A stretch of 64,000 nt of DNA from Mesorhizobium sp. AR02 (GCF_024746835.1 NZ_CP080531.1:3100001-3164000); one strand, 5' to 3'; shown: positions 25,739-35,084, counted from the first letter of the stretch. Program-made: numbers and translations. Notes: generated from the sequence alone by a model not told the origin.

Positions 25739-25960
25739 ATGACCGACGAAACCAGTAAAACGCCCGCCGGCCCGGATGACGATGCGCCGCCGAAAGAACT
25801 GACGCCTGCCGCGCGGCGGGCACTGGCCGAGGCCGAGGCGCGGCGCACCGAATATCGCGAGAAGGAAGCCGCGCTGCCTCGGGAAATCGGTGGCCGCGGC
25901 GGCAAGGAACCCGGCCGCTATGGCGACTGGGAAGTCAAAGGCCTGACCAGCGACTTCTAG
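25739..25960 (+). CDS. SdhAF4/DUF1674 family succinate dehydrogenase assembly factor
   Basis: A 73-residue protein ending GGRGGKEPGRYGDWEVKGLTSDF, the conserved C-terminal block of DUF1674 (the SDHAF4 family). In eukaryotes and some bacteria the family helps mature the flavoprotein subunit of succinate dehydrogenase; that role here is by family only. The N-terminal half is acidic and Ala/Glu-rich (PAARRALAEAEARRTEYREK), as in relatives. It runs divergent from htpX. Confidence 0.88.
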   Translation: MTDETSKTPAGPDDDAPPKELTPAARRALAEAEARRTEYREKEAALPREIGGRGGKEPGRYGDWEVKGLTSDF

Positions 25961-25968
25961 ATCATGAC

Positions 25969-26634
25969 CTACGCGGCGCTGCGTTGCGCCTCAAGCGCCA
26001 GCCAGCCGCGCTCGTCGATGGTGATGCCGACAGTGTCGTAGCTCGCAATCGCGGCATGCTGTGTCGGCAACGGATGCGCGTGTGTGGCGTTGATCACCAT
26101 GACCGAAGCTTGCGCCGCCTCGGCCGCCGCGATGCCGGCCGGGGCATCCTCGAACACCAGGCAGTCGCGCGCATCGACGCCGAGTCGTTCCGCGCCAAGC
26201 CGAAAACAATCGGGCGCCGGCTTGCCACGGGAAACGTCTTCGGCCGCAACGATGACCGCGGGGACAGGAATGCCAGCAGCCTGCATGCGTGCAAGCGCCA
26301 AAGAGCGTGGCGCCGAGGTGACGATCGCCCAGCTCTCGCCTGGCAGCGCCTTGAGAAAGGCCACGGCGCCGGGGATCGGGACGATGCCGTCCAGATCGGC
26401 GGCCTCGACCTTCAGCAGCAAGTCGGCCTCATGCGCCGGATCGACGCCTGGAAGGGCAAGGTTGGTGATGGTCTCGATCGCCCGCACGCCGTGGATCGTC
26501 GGCAGGAAGGCGGCGACGTCGAGGCCGTGCCGGCGTGCCCAATCGCTCCACACCCGCTCCGCCGAGGCGATGGAATTGATGAGGGTGCCGTCCATGTCGA
26601 AAAGGAAGGCGGCGAATTTTCTGCCAGCAAACAT
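25969..26634 (-). CDS. HAD-IA family phosphatase (sugar-phosphatase-like)
   Basis: A 221-residue HAD hydrolase. Motif I AAFLFDMDGTLINS holds the nucleophile and acid/base aspartates. Motif II is IVTSAP, motif III is RGKPAPD and motif IV is VFEDAPAGIAAAEAA. The cap is the small helical subfamily I type between motifs I and II. This is close to the sugar or 2-deoxyglucose/fructose-1-phosphate phosphatases such as YfbT/YniC; the substrate is unknown. The stop lies 8 bases from the convergent SdhAF4 gene. Confidence 0.9.
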   Translation of the reverse strand: MFAGRKFAAFLFDMDGTLINSIASAERVWSDWARRHGLDVAAFLPTIHGVRAIETITNLALPGVDPAHEADLLLKVEAADLDGIVPIPGAVAFLKALPGESWAIVTSAPRSLALARMQAAGIPVPAVIVAAEDVSRGKPAPDCFRLGAERLGVDARDCLVFEDAPAGIAAAEAAQASVMVINATHAHPLPTQHAAIASYDTVGITIDERGWLALEAQRSAA

Positions 26635-26801
26635 GATTTTCCTTGAAATCCGGGGAGCGTATCGAGGGAGGGCGCAACCGTAACGTCAAGGCGCGGACAT
26701 GGAAAGGCACGAGGGTGTATTTTGGAGCGGTCCAGGGAACCACAGCCACCTTGCGACGTTTCAACGGCATTGTTTTTCACGACGATCAAAGGGGACCTGC
26801 G

Positions 26802-27671
26802 ATGCTGATCCGGCTCGGCTACGAAATCTCCATTGAATGCATCGAGGCCACTCCGGTGATTTCGCTGCTCGAGATCCACAAGGACAGGCAGGCCGACATC
26901 AAGCGGCAGACGCGGGTGCTGACATCGCCTTCGGTGCCGACCAAGCTCTACCATGACCTGCATGGCAATGGTTGCCGCCGCTTCACCGCGCCAGCCGGCA
27001 CCTTTCGCATCCTCTACGATGCGGTCATCGAGGACAGCGGCGAGACGGACGAGGTCAATACGCTGGCGAGGGAAGTGCCGGTGGCCGAATTGCCGGACGA
27101 GGTGCTCGGTTACCTCCTTGGCAGCCGCTATTGCGAGACCGATCACCTCAGCAACCTCGCCTGGCAGCTGTTCGGTCATCTTCCCTCCGGCTGGGCGCGG
27201 GTGCAGGCGATCGTCGACTATGTCCACAACCGGCTGTCGTTCGGCTACGGCTATGCGCGTTCGACCCGCACGGCGGCGCAGGCGCATGAGGAACGGGTCG
27301 GCGTCTGCCGCGACTTCGCCCATCTGGCGATCACGCTCTGCCGCTGCATGAACATTCCGGCGCGTTATGTGAACGGCTATCTCGGCGACATCGGCGTGCC
27401 GGTCGATCCGGCGCCGATGGATTTCTCGGCCTGGATGGAAGTGTTCCTCGACGGCAAGTGGTACACGTTCGATCCACGCCACAACCGGCCCCGGACCGGC
27501 CGCGTCGTCATCGCGCGCGGCCGCGACGCCACCGACGTGCCCTTGCTGCACAGCTTTGGCCCGCACCGGCTCAGCCTGTTCAAGGTGTGGACCTATGAAC
27601 AGGAAGGCAATCTGTTCAATCCGCCCTATCACGGCATCGACAGGACGGTCAGCGCGCAGATGCTTGCCTAG
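26802..27671 (+). CDS. Transglutaminase-like protease family protein
   Basis: A 289-residue protein with an N-terminal bacterial transglutaminase-associated domain (LIRLGYEISIECIEATPVI) and a papain-like transglutaminase core. The catalytic cysteine is in ERVGVCRDFAHLAI, the histidine is expected in the AWMEVFLDGKWYTFDPRHN block (DPRHN end), and the aspartate follows. These proteins are often found with alpha-E and circularly permuted ATP-grasp genes, but none is adjacent here. The product is cytoplasmic by sequence. ATG 26802 is chosen because MLIRLGYEI is the normal N-terminus, with AAAGGGGACC upstream. Confidence 0.88.
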   Translation: MLIRLGYEISIECIEATPVISLLEIHKDRQADIKRQTRVLTSPSVPTKLYHDLHGNGCRRFTAPAGTFRILYDAVIEDSGETDEVNTLAREVPVAELPDEVLGYLLGSRYCETDHLSNLAWQLFGHLPSGWARVQAIVDYVHNRLSFGYGYARSTRTAAQAHEERVGVCRDFAHLAITLCRCMNIPARYVNGYLGDIGVPVDPAPMDFSAWMEVFLDGKWYTFDPRHNRPRTGRVVIARGRDATDVPLLHSFGPHRLSLFKVWTYEQEGNLFNPPYHGIDRTVSAQMLA

Positions 27672-27983
27672 TCCTCGATGGCGTTTTGCGTCCGCAATCT
27701 CGGAACAGTTGCTCCGCTTCGGCACATAGACCCTGTGCCGCAACAGGACGGCGCGGAGCATTCCCCGATTGCCTGGATTTGAGCATGGTAAGCGGTCCGT
27801 AAACACGGCCGAAGCCGCGTTTTCCCGTTTACCGGTCGTTCACCTTTGCAAAGGGCGAAATCCAACAAAAACAACAGGTTGATGGTTCGCGACTCGGTTT
27901 TGGCGCTCGACGAGCGGCTTCCGGCTGGAATCCTGCATTGCCCTCATTGCGGCGACGAGGCCGAGGCATGCGGAGGCTGTTGG
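27672..27983. other. 312-base intergenic region without a gene
   Basis: It lies between the transglutaminase gene and the VWA gene. A GTAAAC/GTTTAC inverted pair (about 27799-27834) lies in it, and an A-rich stretch near 27860-27880. The upstream open frame that extends the VWA gene into this region has no coding character. It probably holds the VWA gene promoter. Confidence 0.45.
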
Positions 27984-29345
27984 ATGCGAAATTACGGGGG
28001 TCTTGTTCACGCGGTCGGCGGGTTCGCCAGACATCGCGGTGGAAATTTCGCGGTCCTGTTCGGCTTTGCTGCCTCGGTCTTGGCGCTAGCGGGCGGCTTC
28101 TCGGTCAACATCTCGCAGCTCTACAACGCCAGATCGAGCCTGCAGGGCGTGGTCGACGCCGCGGTGACATCGACGGCGCGCGACCTGACGACCGGGGTCA
28201 TCAAGGAAGCCGATGCCAACAAGGCGGTGAAAGCTTTTCTCGACGCCAACGGCACCGCCGGAATTCTGCAGGCGGGCCAGGTCGCCCTTGACCGGCTGAT
28301 CGTCGACAAGACCGCTAAAACGGTCCAGGTGGACGCCCACGTCGATGTCGCCTTGTTCTTCCCGGTTTTCGGCATGGGCGACACGAAACGCGTCACAGCG
28401 TCTACGACATCGCTCTATTCGGACAAGACCATCGAAGTGGCGATGATGCTCGATGTGACCGGATCGATGGCCGGTCAGAAAATCAAGGACCTGAAGACCG
28501 CCGCGGCCAATGCGGTGGACAGTTTCCTGGGTAGCCAGGATCCGAACAGGCCACGGGTGCGCGTTTCGATCGTGCCCTATGCCAATTCGGTCAATGCCGG
28601 TCAGCTTGCCGCCAGCAGCGTCTACGTCGAAGCCAATGCCAGTGAGCGCAAGCAGGCGCCCGGCAATGCAAGCGCTCAGTCTGCCTCGGCATCGCCGCGC
28701 CCGGACAATTGCGCCACCGAACGCAAAGGGGCCGATCAGTACTCGGACGCGGGTCCTGACTCCAGTATGGTCAACCGCGACTATCTGCTGTCGGGCTTTG
28801 CAGCGAACACACGCACCGCCGCTTGCCCGGTCGCGGCGCTCGTGCCTTTGACGGCCGACGCCGCCACGCTCAAGAATGTCATCAAAGATCTTGTCGCCTC
28901 GGGCGGCACCGCCGGCCATATCGGCGTCCAGTGGACGTGGTACATGCTTTCGGAAAGCTGGGGCAGCGTGCTCAATGCTTCGCAGCGGCCTGCCAGGTTC
29001 GATCCGAAGAAAGTTGGCAAGTACGCAATCCTTATGACGGACGGCGAATTCAACCTGTCCTATTTCGACGCCACCGGCGTTGACGGGGTTTACAACGACG
29101 CCGGCAAGGAAACGACCCGCACGGCGGCGACAAAACTCTGCGCGGCGATGCGCAACAAAGGCATAGAAATCTTCACGATCGGCTTCAAACTCGATGAGGC
29201 GAATGCAGTCACGACGCTGCAGACCTGTGCCAGCCCCGATACGGGTTCAGTCAAGCACTTCTACCAGGCCGCCGACGGCATCGAATTGGATACGGCCTTT
29301 CAGACGATCGCCCGCAACATCGAAACCCTTGCGTTGACGAAATAG
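27984..29345 (+). CDS. Tad-like pilus assembly protein with a von Willebrand factor A domain
   Basis: A 453-residue protein starting MRNYGGLVHAVGGFARHRGG, then a single hydrophobic segment FAVLFGFAASVLALAGGFSV, the TadE/TadG-like anchor. It is followed by a pseudopilin-like region (QLYNARSSLQGVVDAA) and a VWA domain with the MIDAS motif MMLDVTGSMAG (near residues 155-165) and ILMTDGEFN. Such Tad-like secreted VWA proteins are common in rhizobia, with several copies per genome. ATG 27984 follows GGAGGCTGTTGG. No other tad genes are adjacent. The ligand and role are unknown. Confidence 0.85.
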   Translation: MRNYGGLVHAVGGFARHRGGNFAVLFGFAASVLALAGGFSVNISQLYNARSSLQGVVDAAVTSTARDLTTGVIKEADANKAVKAFLDANGTAGILQAGQVALDRLIVDKTAKTVQVDAHVDVALFFPVFGMGDTKRVTASTTSLYSDKTIEVAMMLDVTGSMAGQKIKDLKTAAANAVDSFLGSQDPNRPRVRVSIVPYANSVNAGQLAASSVYVEANASERKQAPGNASAQSASASPRPDNCATERKGADQYSDAGPDSSMVNRDYLLSGFAANTRTAACPVAALVPLTADAATLKNVIKDLVASGGTAGHIGVQWTWYMLSESWGSVLNASQRPARFDPKKVGKYAILMTDGEFNLSYFDATGVDGVYNDAGKETTRTAATKLCAAMRNKGIEIFTIGFKLDEANAVTTLQTCASPDTGSVKHFYQAADGIELDTAFQTIARNIETLALTK

Positions 29346-29364
29346 GGGCTCGGCCCAAAAGGAA

Positions 29365-29397
29365 AAGGCCGCCGCTTCTTTCGAAGCCGGCGGCCTT
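29365..29397 (-). terminator. Strong intrinsic terminator oriented to the minus strand
   Basis: AAGGCCGCCG (29365-29374) pairs with CGGCGGCCTT (29388-29397), with an inner CTTC/GAAG extension. The T-rich tail (CTTTTCCTTTT) is on the minus strand after the hairpin, so it best terminates the minus-strand small ORF. It may also act on the plus-strand VWA gene. Confidence 0.8.
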
Positions 29398-29465
29398 CCG
29401 TGTTTCCGTCCATGGCGCGGCCTGTGGCGGCAACCTATGAGGTCGCCAGCCGCGCATCTCGCGCC

Positions 29466-29537
29466 TTAACGGGAAGACTGCTTCCCGAAAGTGCAATCCG
29501 CTGAGGCCACGTTCTGGAAAACGAAATCACTCGACAT
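29466..29537 (-). CDS. Unannotated 23-residue peptide with ideal ribosome binding site
   Basis: This minus-strand ORF encodes MSSDFVFQNVASADCTFGKQ plus SSR and then TAA. Just upstream, 29539-29553 gives GAAAGGAGGTGATCC on the minus strand, the complete complement of the 16S rRNA 3' end, 1 base from the ATG. A strong intrinsic terminator follows 68 bases after the stop. The peptide has one cysteine, no signal peptide and no recognised family. A dedicated ribosome site plus a dedicated terminator support a real short gene. Alternatives are a regulatory leader without a target gene, or an artefact of chance. No downstream gene lies on the same strand within 1.2 kb. Confidence 0.6.
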   Translation of the reverse strand: MSSDFVFQNVASADCTFGKQSSR

Positions 29538-29538
29538 C

Positions 29539-29553
29539 GGATCACCTCCTTTC
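29539..29553 (-). promoter_or_regulatory. Extended Shine-Dalgarno sequence of the 23-residue ORF
   Basis: On the plus strand the bases read GGATCACCTCCTTTC, identical to the end of bacterial 16S rRNA. On the minus strand this is a 15-base Shine-Dalgarno match ending one base before the ATG; the core AGGAGG lies about 7 bases from the start, an optimal spacing. Confidence 0.75.
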
Positions 29554-29697
29554 GATTTGTTGAACACATCCTCATGATGGGGTGCGTTGCAGCAAATGAC
29601 AAGTGCCATGCTGAAAAAGGCGCCAAGCCGGGAAAAGCCGCCTAATGCGCGTCGCGTTGAAACGGATTCATACGATGCGCTTTAAGCTTCTGTCGTT

Positions 29698-29746
29698 ATG
29701 CATGTCGTCTCCCCAAAACCGAGGTTCACTTTTAGGCGACATATAT
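29698..29746. repeat. Dispersed inverted repeat copy (ATGCATGTCG family)
   Basis: ATGCATGTCG is exact at 29698-29707. The right arm CGACATATAT (29737-29746) has two mismatches, and the inner CCCCAAAA / TTTTAGG pair is preserved in part. It is related to 23187-23235. Confidence 0.7.
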
Positions 29747-29824
29747 TAGCAGATCAGCGGGCTTCGGCTTGCGATCCACGGCCCAAACGGACAACATGGC
29801 GTTATCGGGTCACGGGAGGGGACC

Positions 29825-31087
29825 ATGGATGCCACCGAAAGAGCCGCGCGCATCGTTCGAACGGTGATCGAGGCGCTGAAGCCGGGCTTTGCCGTCAGGC
29901 TGTGGACCGGGGAACGGATTGGTCCCGCCAGCGGTCCGGTGCTTGCCATCAACGATCAGGACATCGTCTGGCAGTTGGCCCGCCGGCCGAATTTCTCGAC
30001 GCTGCTGGAGATGTGGATTTCCAGGACCATCGACGTCGAGGATGGATCGCTGTTCGATCTCTACGCGTTGCCTTCAAAGGGCAAGCTGAGGTTGAAGGCG
30101 CTGCCGAAGCTGGCGATCCTGCGCGACCTGCCCGCCGTCCTGTTCTCGCGACGACAGATGACGAAACGGGCCGATCTGGCCGGGCGCAATCCTTTCGTCA
30201 GCGGCTCGAACAAGCAGGCGATCGAACATCACTACGACATTTCGAACGCCTTCTACCGGCTCTTCCTCGACGAGCGCATGGTCTACACCTGCGCCTATTT
30301 CACCGATTTCGCCAATGGCATCGACCAGGCGCAGCAGGACAAGCTCGACCATATCTGCCGCAAGCTCAGGCTGAAGCCCGGCGACCGGCTGCTCGACATT
30401 GGTTGCGGCTGGGGCGCGATGCTGATCCATGCCGCCAAGCACTATGGCGCCATCGGCCATGGCGTCTCGCTGTCCGAGGAGCAGACCCGGCTGGCGCGCG
30501 AGCGCATCCGCGCCGAGGGGCTGGAGGACAAGATCACCATCGACATCAAGTCCTACACCGAACTCGACGGCAGTTACGACAAGATCTCGTCCATCGGCAT
30601 GTTCGAGGCCGTCGGCCTCGCCAACCACGCCACCTACTTCTCGACCGTCCACCGGCTGCTGAAGCCGGGCGGCATCTATCTGCACCACGCCATCACAAGG
30701 CGCGGCAAGGGCGGCACGCGCAAGACGCTGCGCAAGGGTGCGGAATACAAGGCGCTGATCAAATACATCTTTCCCGGCGGCGAGGTCGACACGATCGGCA
30801 TGACGCTCGGCAATCTCGAGGCGCATGGTTTTCTCGTCGCCGACGTCGAGAATCTGCGCGAGCACTATGCCCGCACCTGCTGGCTATGGGCCGAGCGCCT
30901 GCAGGCCCGCTTCGACGAGGCGATCGCCGAGGTCGGCGAACCCAAGGCGCGGCTCTGGCTGCTTTACCTCACCGGCTGTTCGATCACCTTCGATCGCGGC
31001 TCGGCGCAGATTTTTCAGACCGTCGTCACCAAGCGCGCGCGGGGGCCAAGCGGCCTGCCGCCGACGCGGGCGGATCTTTATCGGTAG
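29825..31087 (+). CDS. cfa: Cyclopropane-fatty-acyl-phospholipid synthase
   Basis: A 420-residue SAM-dependent enzyme that methylenates unsaturated acyl chains of membrane phospholipids. After an N-terminal non-catalytic domain (about residues 1-115), the methyltransferase begins with IEHHYDISNAFYRLFLDERM and has the SAM motif RLLDIGCGWGAMLIHAAKHYG and the family block SSIGMFEAVGLANHATYFS. The bicarbonate-binding region lies in HHAITRR and WLWAERL. GGGAGGGG precedes the ATG at 29825. It is convergent with the TIM-barrel gene. Confidence 0.94.
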   Translation: MDATERAARIVRTVIEALKPGFAVRLWTGERIGPASGPVLAINDQDIVWQLARRPNFSTLLEMWISRTIDVEDGSLFDLYALPSKGKLRLKALPKLAILRDLPAVLFSRRQMTKRADLAGRNPFVSGSNKQAIEHHYDISNAFYRLFLDERMVYTCAYFTDFANGIDQAQQDKLDHICRKLRLKPGDRLLDIGCGWGAMLIHAAKHYGAIGHGVSLSEEQTRLARERIRAEGLEDKITIDIKSYTELDGSYDKISSIGMFEAVGLANHATYFSTVHRLLKPGGIYLHHAITRRGKGGTRKTLRKGAEYKALIKYIFPGGEVDTIGMTLGNLEAHGFLVADVENLREHYARTCWLWAERLQARFDEAIAEVGEPKARLWLLYLTGCSITFDRGSAQIFQTVVTKRARGPSGLPPTRADLYR

Positions 31088-31104
31088 CGCGAGCCGCTCG
31101 CGCC

Positions 31105-31923
31105 TTACTCGGCGATGCCAAGCGAGGCGATGTAAGCCGCCGAGGCGGGGATCTTGGACTTGTCCCTGATCTCGATGATGAGGCGCGGATTGCTTTCGAG
31201 TTTCGCCAGCGCGGCAAAGACCGAGCGCCATTGGATCGTGCCTTCACCCAGGCTCCAGTGACGATCGGCGTAGCCGTCGGCATCCTGCAGGTGGATGTGC
31301 TGCAGGCGGTTGCCGGCAGCATGCACATAATAATCGACCGGCGGAGCACCGGTCGAGCCATGGGCATAGTAGGCGTGGCCAGTGTCTATCGAGACGGCGA
31401 CCGCGGGGGAGTTGAAGCTGTTGGCCAACGCCACGCGGATATGCGGATCCTTGTCCTCGATATTCTCCAGGACCATCGTGCAACCGATGTCCTCGGCCCG
31501 CCTGACGGCGTCGCGTAAGGTGAGCTGGCAATACCCGACGATTTTCTCGCGCTCGCCGGGATTGTTGTCGAGATTGTTATAGGACCAGGTCGTATAGGGG
31601 CTGTGAACAACCATCTGCGTCGCACCGATGGCGGCGCAGACCTCGATACCCTGGACCAGCCGTTTGCTCACGACATCGCGAATATCGGGGTCCTGCGAGG
31701 CAATGGTGAAACCCCAGAAAGGCCCGTGAATTCCGAGGCGCCCCTTATGTCCGTCGAGAAGTTTTCTGGCGCGGGCGGCGAGTGGTGCCCAGTCGCCGTT
31801 GAGAACACTGGCCTCGGCAAAGCTCTGCAATTCCAGGTCACGCTGTTTTTCGAAGAGCCAGTCGCGATGGATTTCGAGGTCGGCGAGCGTCATGGCAGCG
31901 CCAAGAACGGGTAAGGAAGTCAT
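31105..31923 (-). CDS. TIM-barrel sugar phosphate isomerase/epimerase-like protein
   Basis: A 272-residue single-domain protein of the xylose-isomerase-like TIM barrel group (AP endonuclease family 2 fold). Metal-ligand blocks visible are VHSPYTTWSY, MVLENIEDKD, SIDTGHAYYAHG and HLQDADGYADRH, with a last ligand in LIIEIRDKSK. These proteins isomerise or epimerise small sugars or polyols; the substrate is unknown. ATG 31923 has GGAG about 8 bases upstream. The longer frame to 32028 is possible but unlikely. Confidence 0.87.
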   Translation of the reverse strand: MTSLPVLGAAMTLADLEIHRDWLFEKQRDLELQSFAEASVLNGDWAPLAARARKLLDGHKGRLGIHGPFWGFTIASQDPDIRDVVSKRLVQGIEVCAAIGATQMVVHSPYTTWSYNNLDNNPGEREKIVGYCQLTLRDAVRRAEDIGCTMVLENIEDKDPHIRVALANSFNSPAVAVSIDTGHAYYAHGSTGAPPVDYYVHAAGNRLQHIHLQDADGYADRHWSLGEGTIQWRSVFAALAKLESNPRLIIEIRDKSKIPASAAYIASLGIAE

Positions 31924-32088
31924 CGGTACTCCGATCGGTGAGATTTCAAGGTGTCGGGCAGCAAGACGGATCGCGCCGAGGGGTTGTATGACGCCGTTTT
32001 CTGTCATGCGTATTACACGCTGCGCCAAGCCTGCCGCGAGGTGCCAGGATTATGCGGCCGCCATGTGGCCTGGCGTTGGTGGTATGAT

Positions 32089-32838
32089 CTAGACGAAGCG
32101 CATCGGCGCGCCGATCTCGACGCGGGCCGGCTGGTCGACCGTGCAATAGACGCCGAGATTATGGGCGTTGTGGCGGACCAGGTTGCGCAGGATACCGGGA
32201 TCGTGCTCGAAGCCGTCCTGGGCGATGATGGTGAAGCCGCAGCGGCGGCACGGTTCGGAAATCGTCAGCAGCAATTCGCCGATTGCCAGCTTGCGGCCGA
32301 TCCATTCCGTTTCGGGAAACGAGCCTTCGACCGCCGCCATGTCGACGACGATGTTGGGGCGGAAACGGCGCGGGTCAGCGGCACCATCCGGATGCAGCGC
32401 CTTCAGCCGCGCCAGCGAGGCCGTGGTCAAGAGATGGATCGGCGCCTTGGTATAGCGGGCCGCGGTGACCGGACCGGCATAGGCCGGTGGCGCATTCTCC
32501 CGGCCGAACGGCCGGATAGAGGCAGCGAAGCCGAGATAGGCCGATATGGCGCGGTCGCATTCCACACTGGGTGCGCTCAGCCAGTCGCCGTCAGGGACGG
32601 CGACCTCCAGGTCGCGATCATTGGCCAGGCGGGTACGAATGCGCGGCACCTTGTGCCATTTCGCCTCGCGATCGGGCCGCGCAATCTCGTTGTCCGAGAT
32701 ATCTACGAGGCCGAACATGCGATCGCCCGCCATGCCCGCCGGCCCGACCAGGATGGCGTCCAGGCGCTCGCCGGCGAGCGAACTCGCCGGATAGCGCCAG
32801 AGCTGGCTGACAGAACCCATTGCCGCTTCGCCTGCCAT
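32089..32838 (-). CDS. MOSC domain-containing protein
   Basis: A 249-residue protein with an N-terminal beta-barrel MOSC_N-like part (SQLWRYPASSLAGERLDAIL) and the MOSC domain, including SEPCRRCGFT in which two cysteines could bind the sulfur or molybdenum cofactor. MOSC proteins carry sulfur for cofactor or sulfoxide-reduction pathways; the role here is not known. Its ATG overlaps the acs stop as TGATG, so it is translationally coupled to acetyl-CoA synthetase. Confidence 0.88.
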   Translation of the reverse strand: MAGEAAMGSVSQLWRYPASSLAGERLDAILVGPAGMAGDRMFGLVDISDNEIARPDREAKWHKVPRIRTRLANDRDLEVAVPDGDWLSAPSVECDRAISAYLGFAASIRPFGRENAPPAYAGPVTAARYTKAPIHLLTTASLARLKALHPDGAADPRRFRPNIVVDMAAVEGSFPETEWIGRKLAIGELLLTISEPCRRCGFTIIAQDGFEHDPGILRNLVRHNAHNLGVYCTVDQPARVEIGAPMRFV

Positions 32839-34793
32839 CAGCCCTTCTTGTTCTGCCGGTTGGCGATGAGGTCATCGACCACCGCCGGGTCGGCCAGCGT
32901 CGAGGTGTCGCCAAGGGTGGCGAAATCGTCCTCGGCGATCTTGCGCAAGATGCGGCGCATGATCTTGCCGGAACGGGTCTTGGGCAGGCCCGGCGAGAAC
33001 TGGATCTTGTCGGGTGAGGCGATGGCGCCGATTTCCTTGCGGACATGGGCGATGAGCTCCTTGCGCAGTTCCTCGGTCGACTCGACGCCCTTCATCAAGG
33101 TGACGTAGCTGTAGATGCCCTGGCCCTTGATGTCGTGGGGATAGCCGACGACGGCGGCCTCCGAGACCTTGTCATGGCTGACCAGCGCCGATTCGACTTC
33201 GGCCGTGCCCATGCGGTGGCCGGAGACGTTGATGACGTCGTCGACGCGGCCGGTGATCCAGTAATAGCCGTCGGCGTCGCGGCGGCAGCCATCGCCGGTG
33301 AAGTACTTGCCCTTGTAGGTGGAGAAATAGGTCTGCACGAAACGGTCATGGTCGCCATAGACGGTGCGCATCTGGCCGGGCCAGGAATCGGTGATGCAGA
33401 GATTGCCGTCGGCCGCACCCTCCAGCACCTTGCCTTCGCCGTCGACCAGCTGCGGCTTGACGCCGAAGAAGGGGCGCGTCGCCGAGCCTGCCTTGAGATC
33501 AGTGGCGCCCGGCAGCGGCGTGATCAGGATGCCGCCGGTCTCGGTCTGCCACCATGTGTCGACGATCGGCACCTTGCCGTTGCCGACGACGTTGAAATAC
33601 CACTCCCAGGCCTCCGGGTTGATCGGCTCGCCGACCGAGCCCAGCACCCGCAGCGACTTGCGCGAGGTCTTCTTCACCGGGTCGTTGCCGGCGCCCATCA
33701 GCGCCCGCAGCGCCGTCGGTGCGGTGTAGAAGATGTTGACCTTGTGCTTGTCGATGACTTCCCAGAAGCGCGACTGCGACGGGTAGTTGGGCACGCCCTC
33801 GAACATCAGCGTGGTGGCGCCATTGGTGAGCGGGCCATAGACGATGTAGCTGTGGCCGGTGACCCAGCCGACATCGGCGGTGCACCAGTAGATGTCGCCG
33901 TCATGGTAGTCGAAGACATATTGGTGCGTCATCGAGGCGTAGACGAGGTAGCCGGCGGTGGTGTGCAGCACGCCCTTCGGCTTGCCGGTCGAGCCTGAGG
34001 TGTAGAGGATGAACAGCGGATCCTCCGCCTTCATCTTTTCAGGCTTGCACTCGGCCTTCACCGTCGCGACTTCATCGTGGTACCAGAGGTCGCGGCCGGG
34101 CGCCCGGCCGATCTTGCCGCCGGTGCGGCGCACGACAATGACGTTCTTGACCATCACATGTTGCCTGGCGGCGATGTCGATGGCCTTGTCGGTGTTCTCC
34201 TTCAGCGGGATCGGCTTGCCGCCGCGTAGGCCCTCATCTGCGGTGATGACGAAGGTCGATTCGCAGTCGACGATGCGTCCGGCCAGTGCATCGGGCGAGA
34301 AGCCGCCGAAGACGATCGAATGGATGGCGCCGATACGCGTGCAGGCGAGCATCGCATAGGCGGCTTCCGGGATCATCGGCATGTAGATGGTGACGCGGTC
34401 GCCTTTCTTGACGCCGTGCTTCTTCATCACATTGGCAAGCCGGCAGACATGCTCGTAGAGCTCGTTGTAGCTGATCTTCTTGTCGTCGTAGGGGTTGTCG
34501 CCTTCCCAGATGATGGCGGTCTGGTCGCCACGCTTCTTCAGGTGGCGATCGATGCAGTTGTAGGAAACATTGGTCAGCCCGTCCTCGAACCATTTGATCG
34601 AGACCTTGCCGTCGAAGGAGGTGTTCTTGACCTTGCTGAAGGGCTTGAACCAGTCGATGCGCTTGCCGTGCTTGCCCCAGAATTTGTCCGGGTTCTTGAT
34701 GCTGTCGGCATACCATTTGAGATAGGTGTCATTGTCGATCAGCGCGTTTTTCTTCCACGCCGGCTGGACGCGATGGACATGAACCTCGGACAT
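32838..34793 (-). CDS. acs: Acetyl-coenzyme A synthetase
   Basis: A 651-residue AMP-forming enzyme converting acetate, ATP and CoA to acetyl-CoA. The adenylate-forming motif [11 protein letters not shown] (P-loop-like), WWQTETGG and the catalytic C-terminal lysine motif [15 protein letters not shown] are visible. ATG 34793 matches the family N-terminus ([20 protein letters not shown]), while the longer frame runs through the promoter. It is coupled to the downstream MOSC gene by a TGATG overlap. The last lysine is the usual site of regulatory acetylation in the family. Confidence 0.97.
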   Translation of the reverse strand: MSEVHVHRVQPAWKKNALIDNDTYLKWYADSIKNPDKFWGKHGKRIDWFKPFSKVKNTSFDGKVSIKWFEDGLTNVSYNCIDRHLKKRGDQTAIIWEGDNPYDDKKISYNELYEHVCRLANVMKKHGVKKGDRVTIYMPMIPEAAYAMLACTRIGAIHSIVFGGFSPDALAGRIVDCESTFVITADEGLRGGKPIPLKENTDKAIDIAARQHVMVKNVIVVRRTGGKIGRAPGRDLWYHDEVATVKAECKPEKMKAEDPLFILYTSGSTGKPKGVLHTTAGYLVYASMTHQYVFDYHDGDIYWCTADVGWVTGHSYIVYGPLTNGATTLMFEGVPNYPSQSRFWEVIDKHKVNIFYTAPTALRALMGAGNDPVKKTSRKSLRVLGSVGEPINPEAWEWYFNVVGNGKVPIVDTWWQTETGGILITPLPGATDLKAGSATRPFFGVKPQLVDGEGKVLEGAADGNLCITDSWPGQMRTVYGDHDRFVQTYFSTYKGKYFTGDGCRRDADGYYWITGRVDDVINVSGHRMGTAEVESALVSHDKVSEAAVVGYPHDIKGQGIYSYVTLMKGVESTEELRKELIAHVRKEIGAIASPDKIQFSPGLPKTRSGKIMRRILRKIAEDDFATLGDTSTLADPAVVDDLIANRQNKKG

Positions 34794-35084
34794 TCCTGAC
34801 TTTCCTCCCGAACCAATCCGTCGGCTTGAAACGCCGGCGGGATCGCGGCGAAGCAGCCGCGAATTCGGCGGCATTATTACCAGTTCCGCCGAGACGGCAA
34901 CATTAGACGTTGGATTCGCGCGGCTGGATGCCGCAGGGGCACCGCCAAGTGCTGTCAGCACTCGGGCAGGTCCGCTGCTAACTGTATGTTTTCGCGTCGA
35001 AAAGCCTATTTCGATCAGGAAAAATCAATAGACAGTTAAGCAACCGCGCGCACACTCTGACGTTGGGAGGACAGGAGAATCAAT

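Larger units (their letters stand above)
29346..29824. other. 479-base region between the VWA and cfa genes
   Basis: It holds the terminator at 29365-29397, the small peptide gene at 29466-29537, its ribosome site and a copy of the ATGCATGTCG inverted repeat at 29698-29746. The remaining sequence (about 29560-29697) probably carries the promoter of the minus-strand peptide; nothing else is seen. Confidence 0.5.

Noticed and set aside
27882..27983. Upstream extension of the VWA gene with cysteine-rich segment CPHCGDEAEACGGC
   Set aside because: It looks like a zinc knuckle, but the ribosome site GGAGG lies before ATG 27984 and TadE-like proteins start there.
29435..29626. 63-codon minus-strand ORF overlapping the 23-residue peptide in another frame
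   Set aside because: Its ATG has no ribosome site and the frame runs through the Shine-Dalgarno region of the better-supported short ORF.
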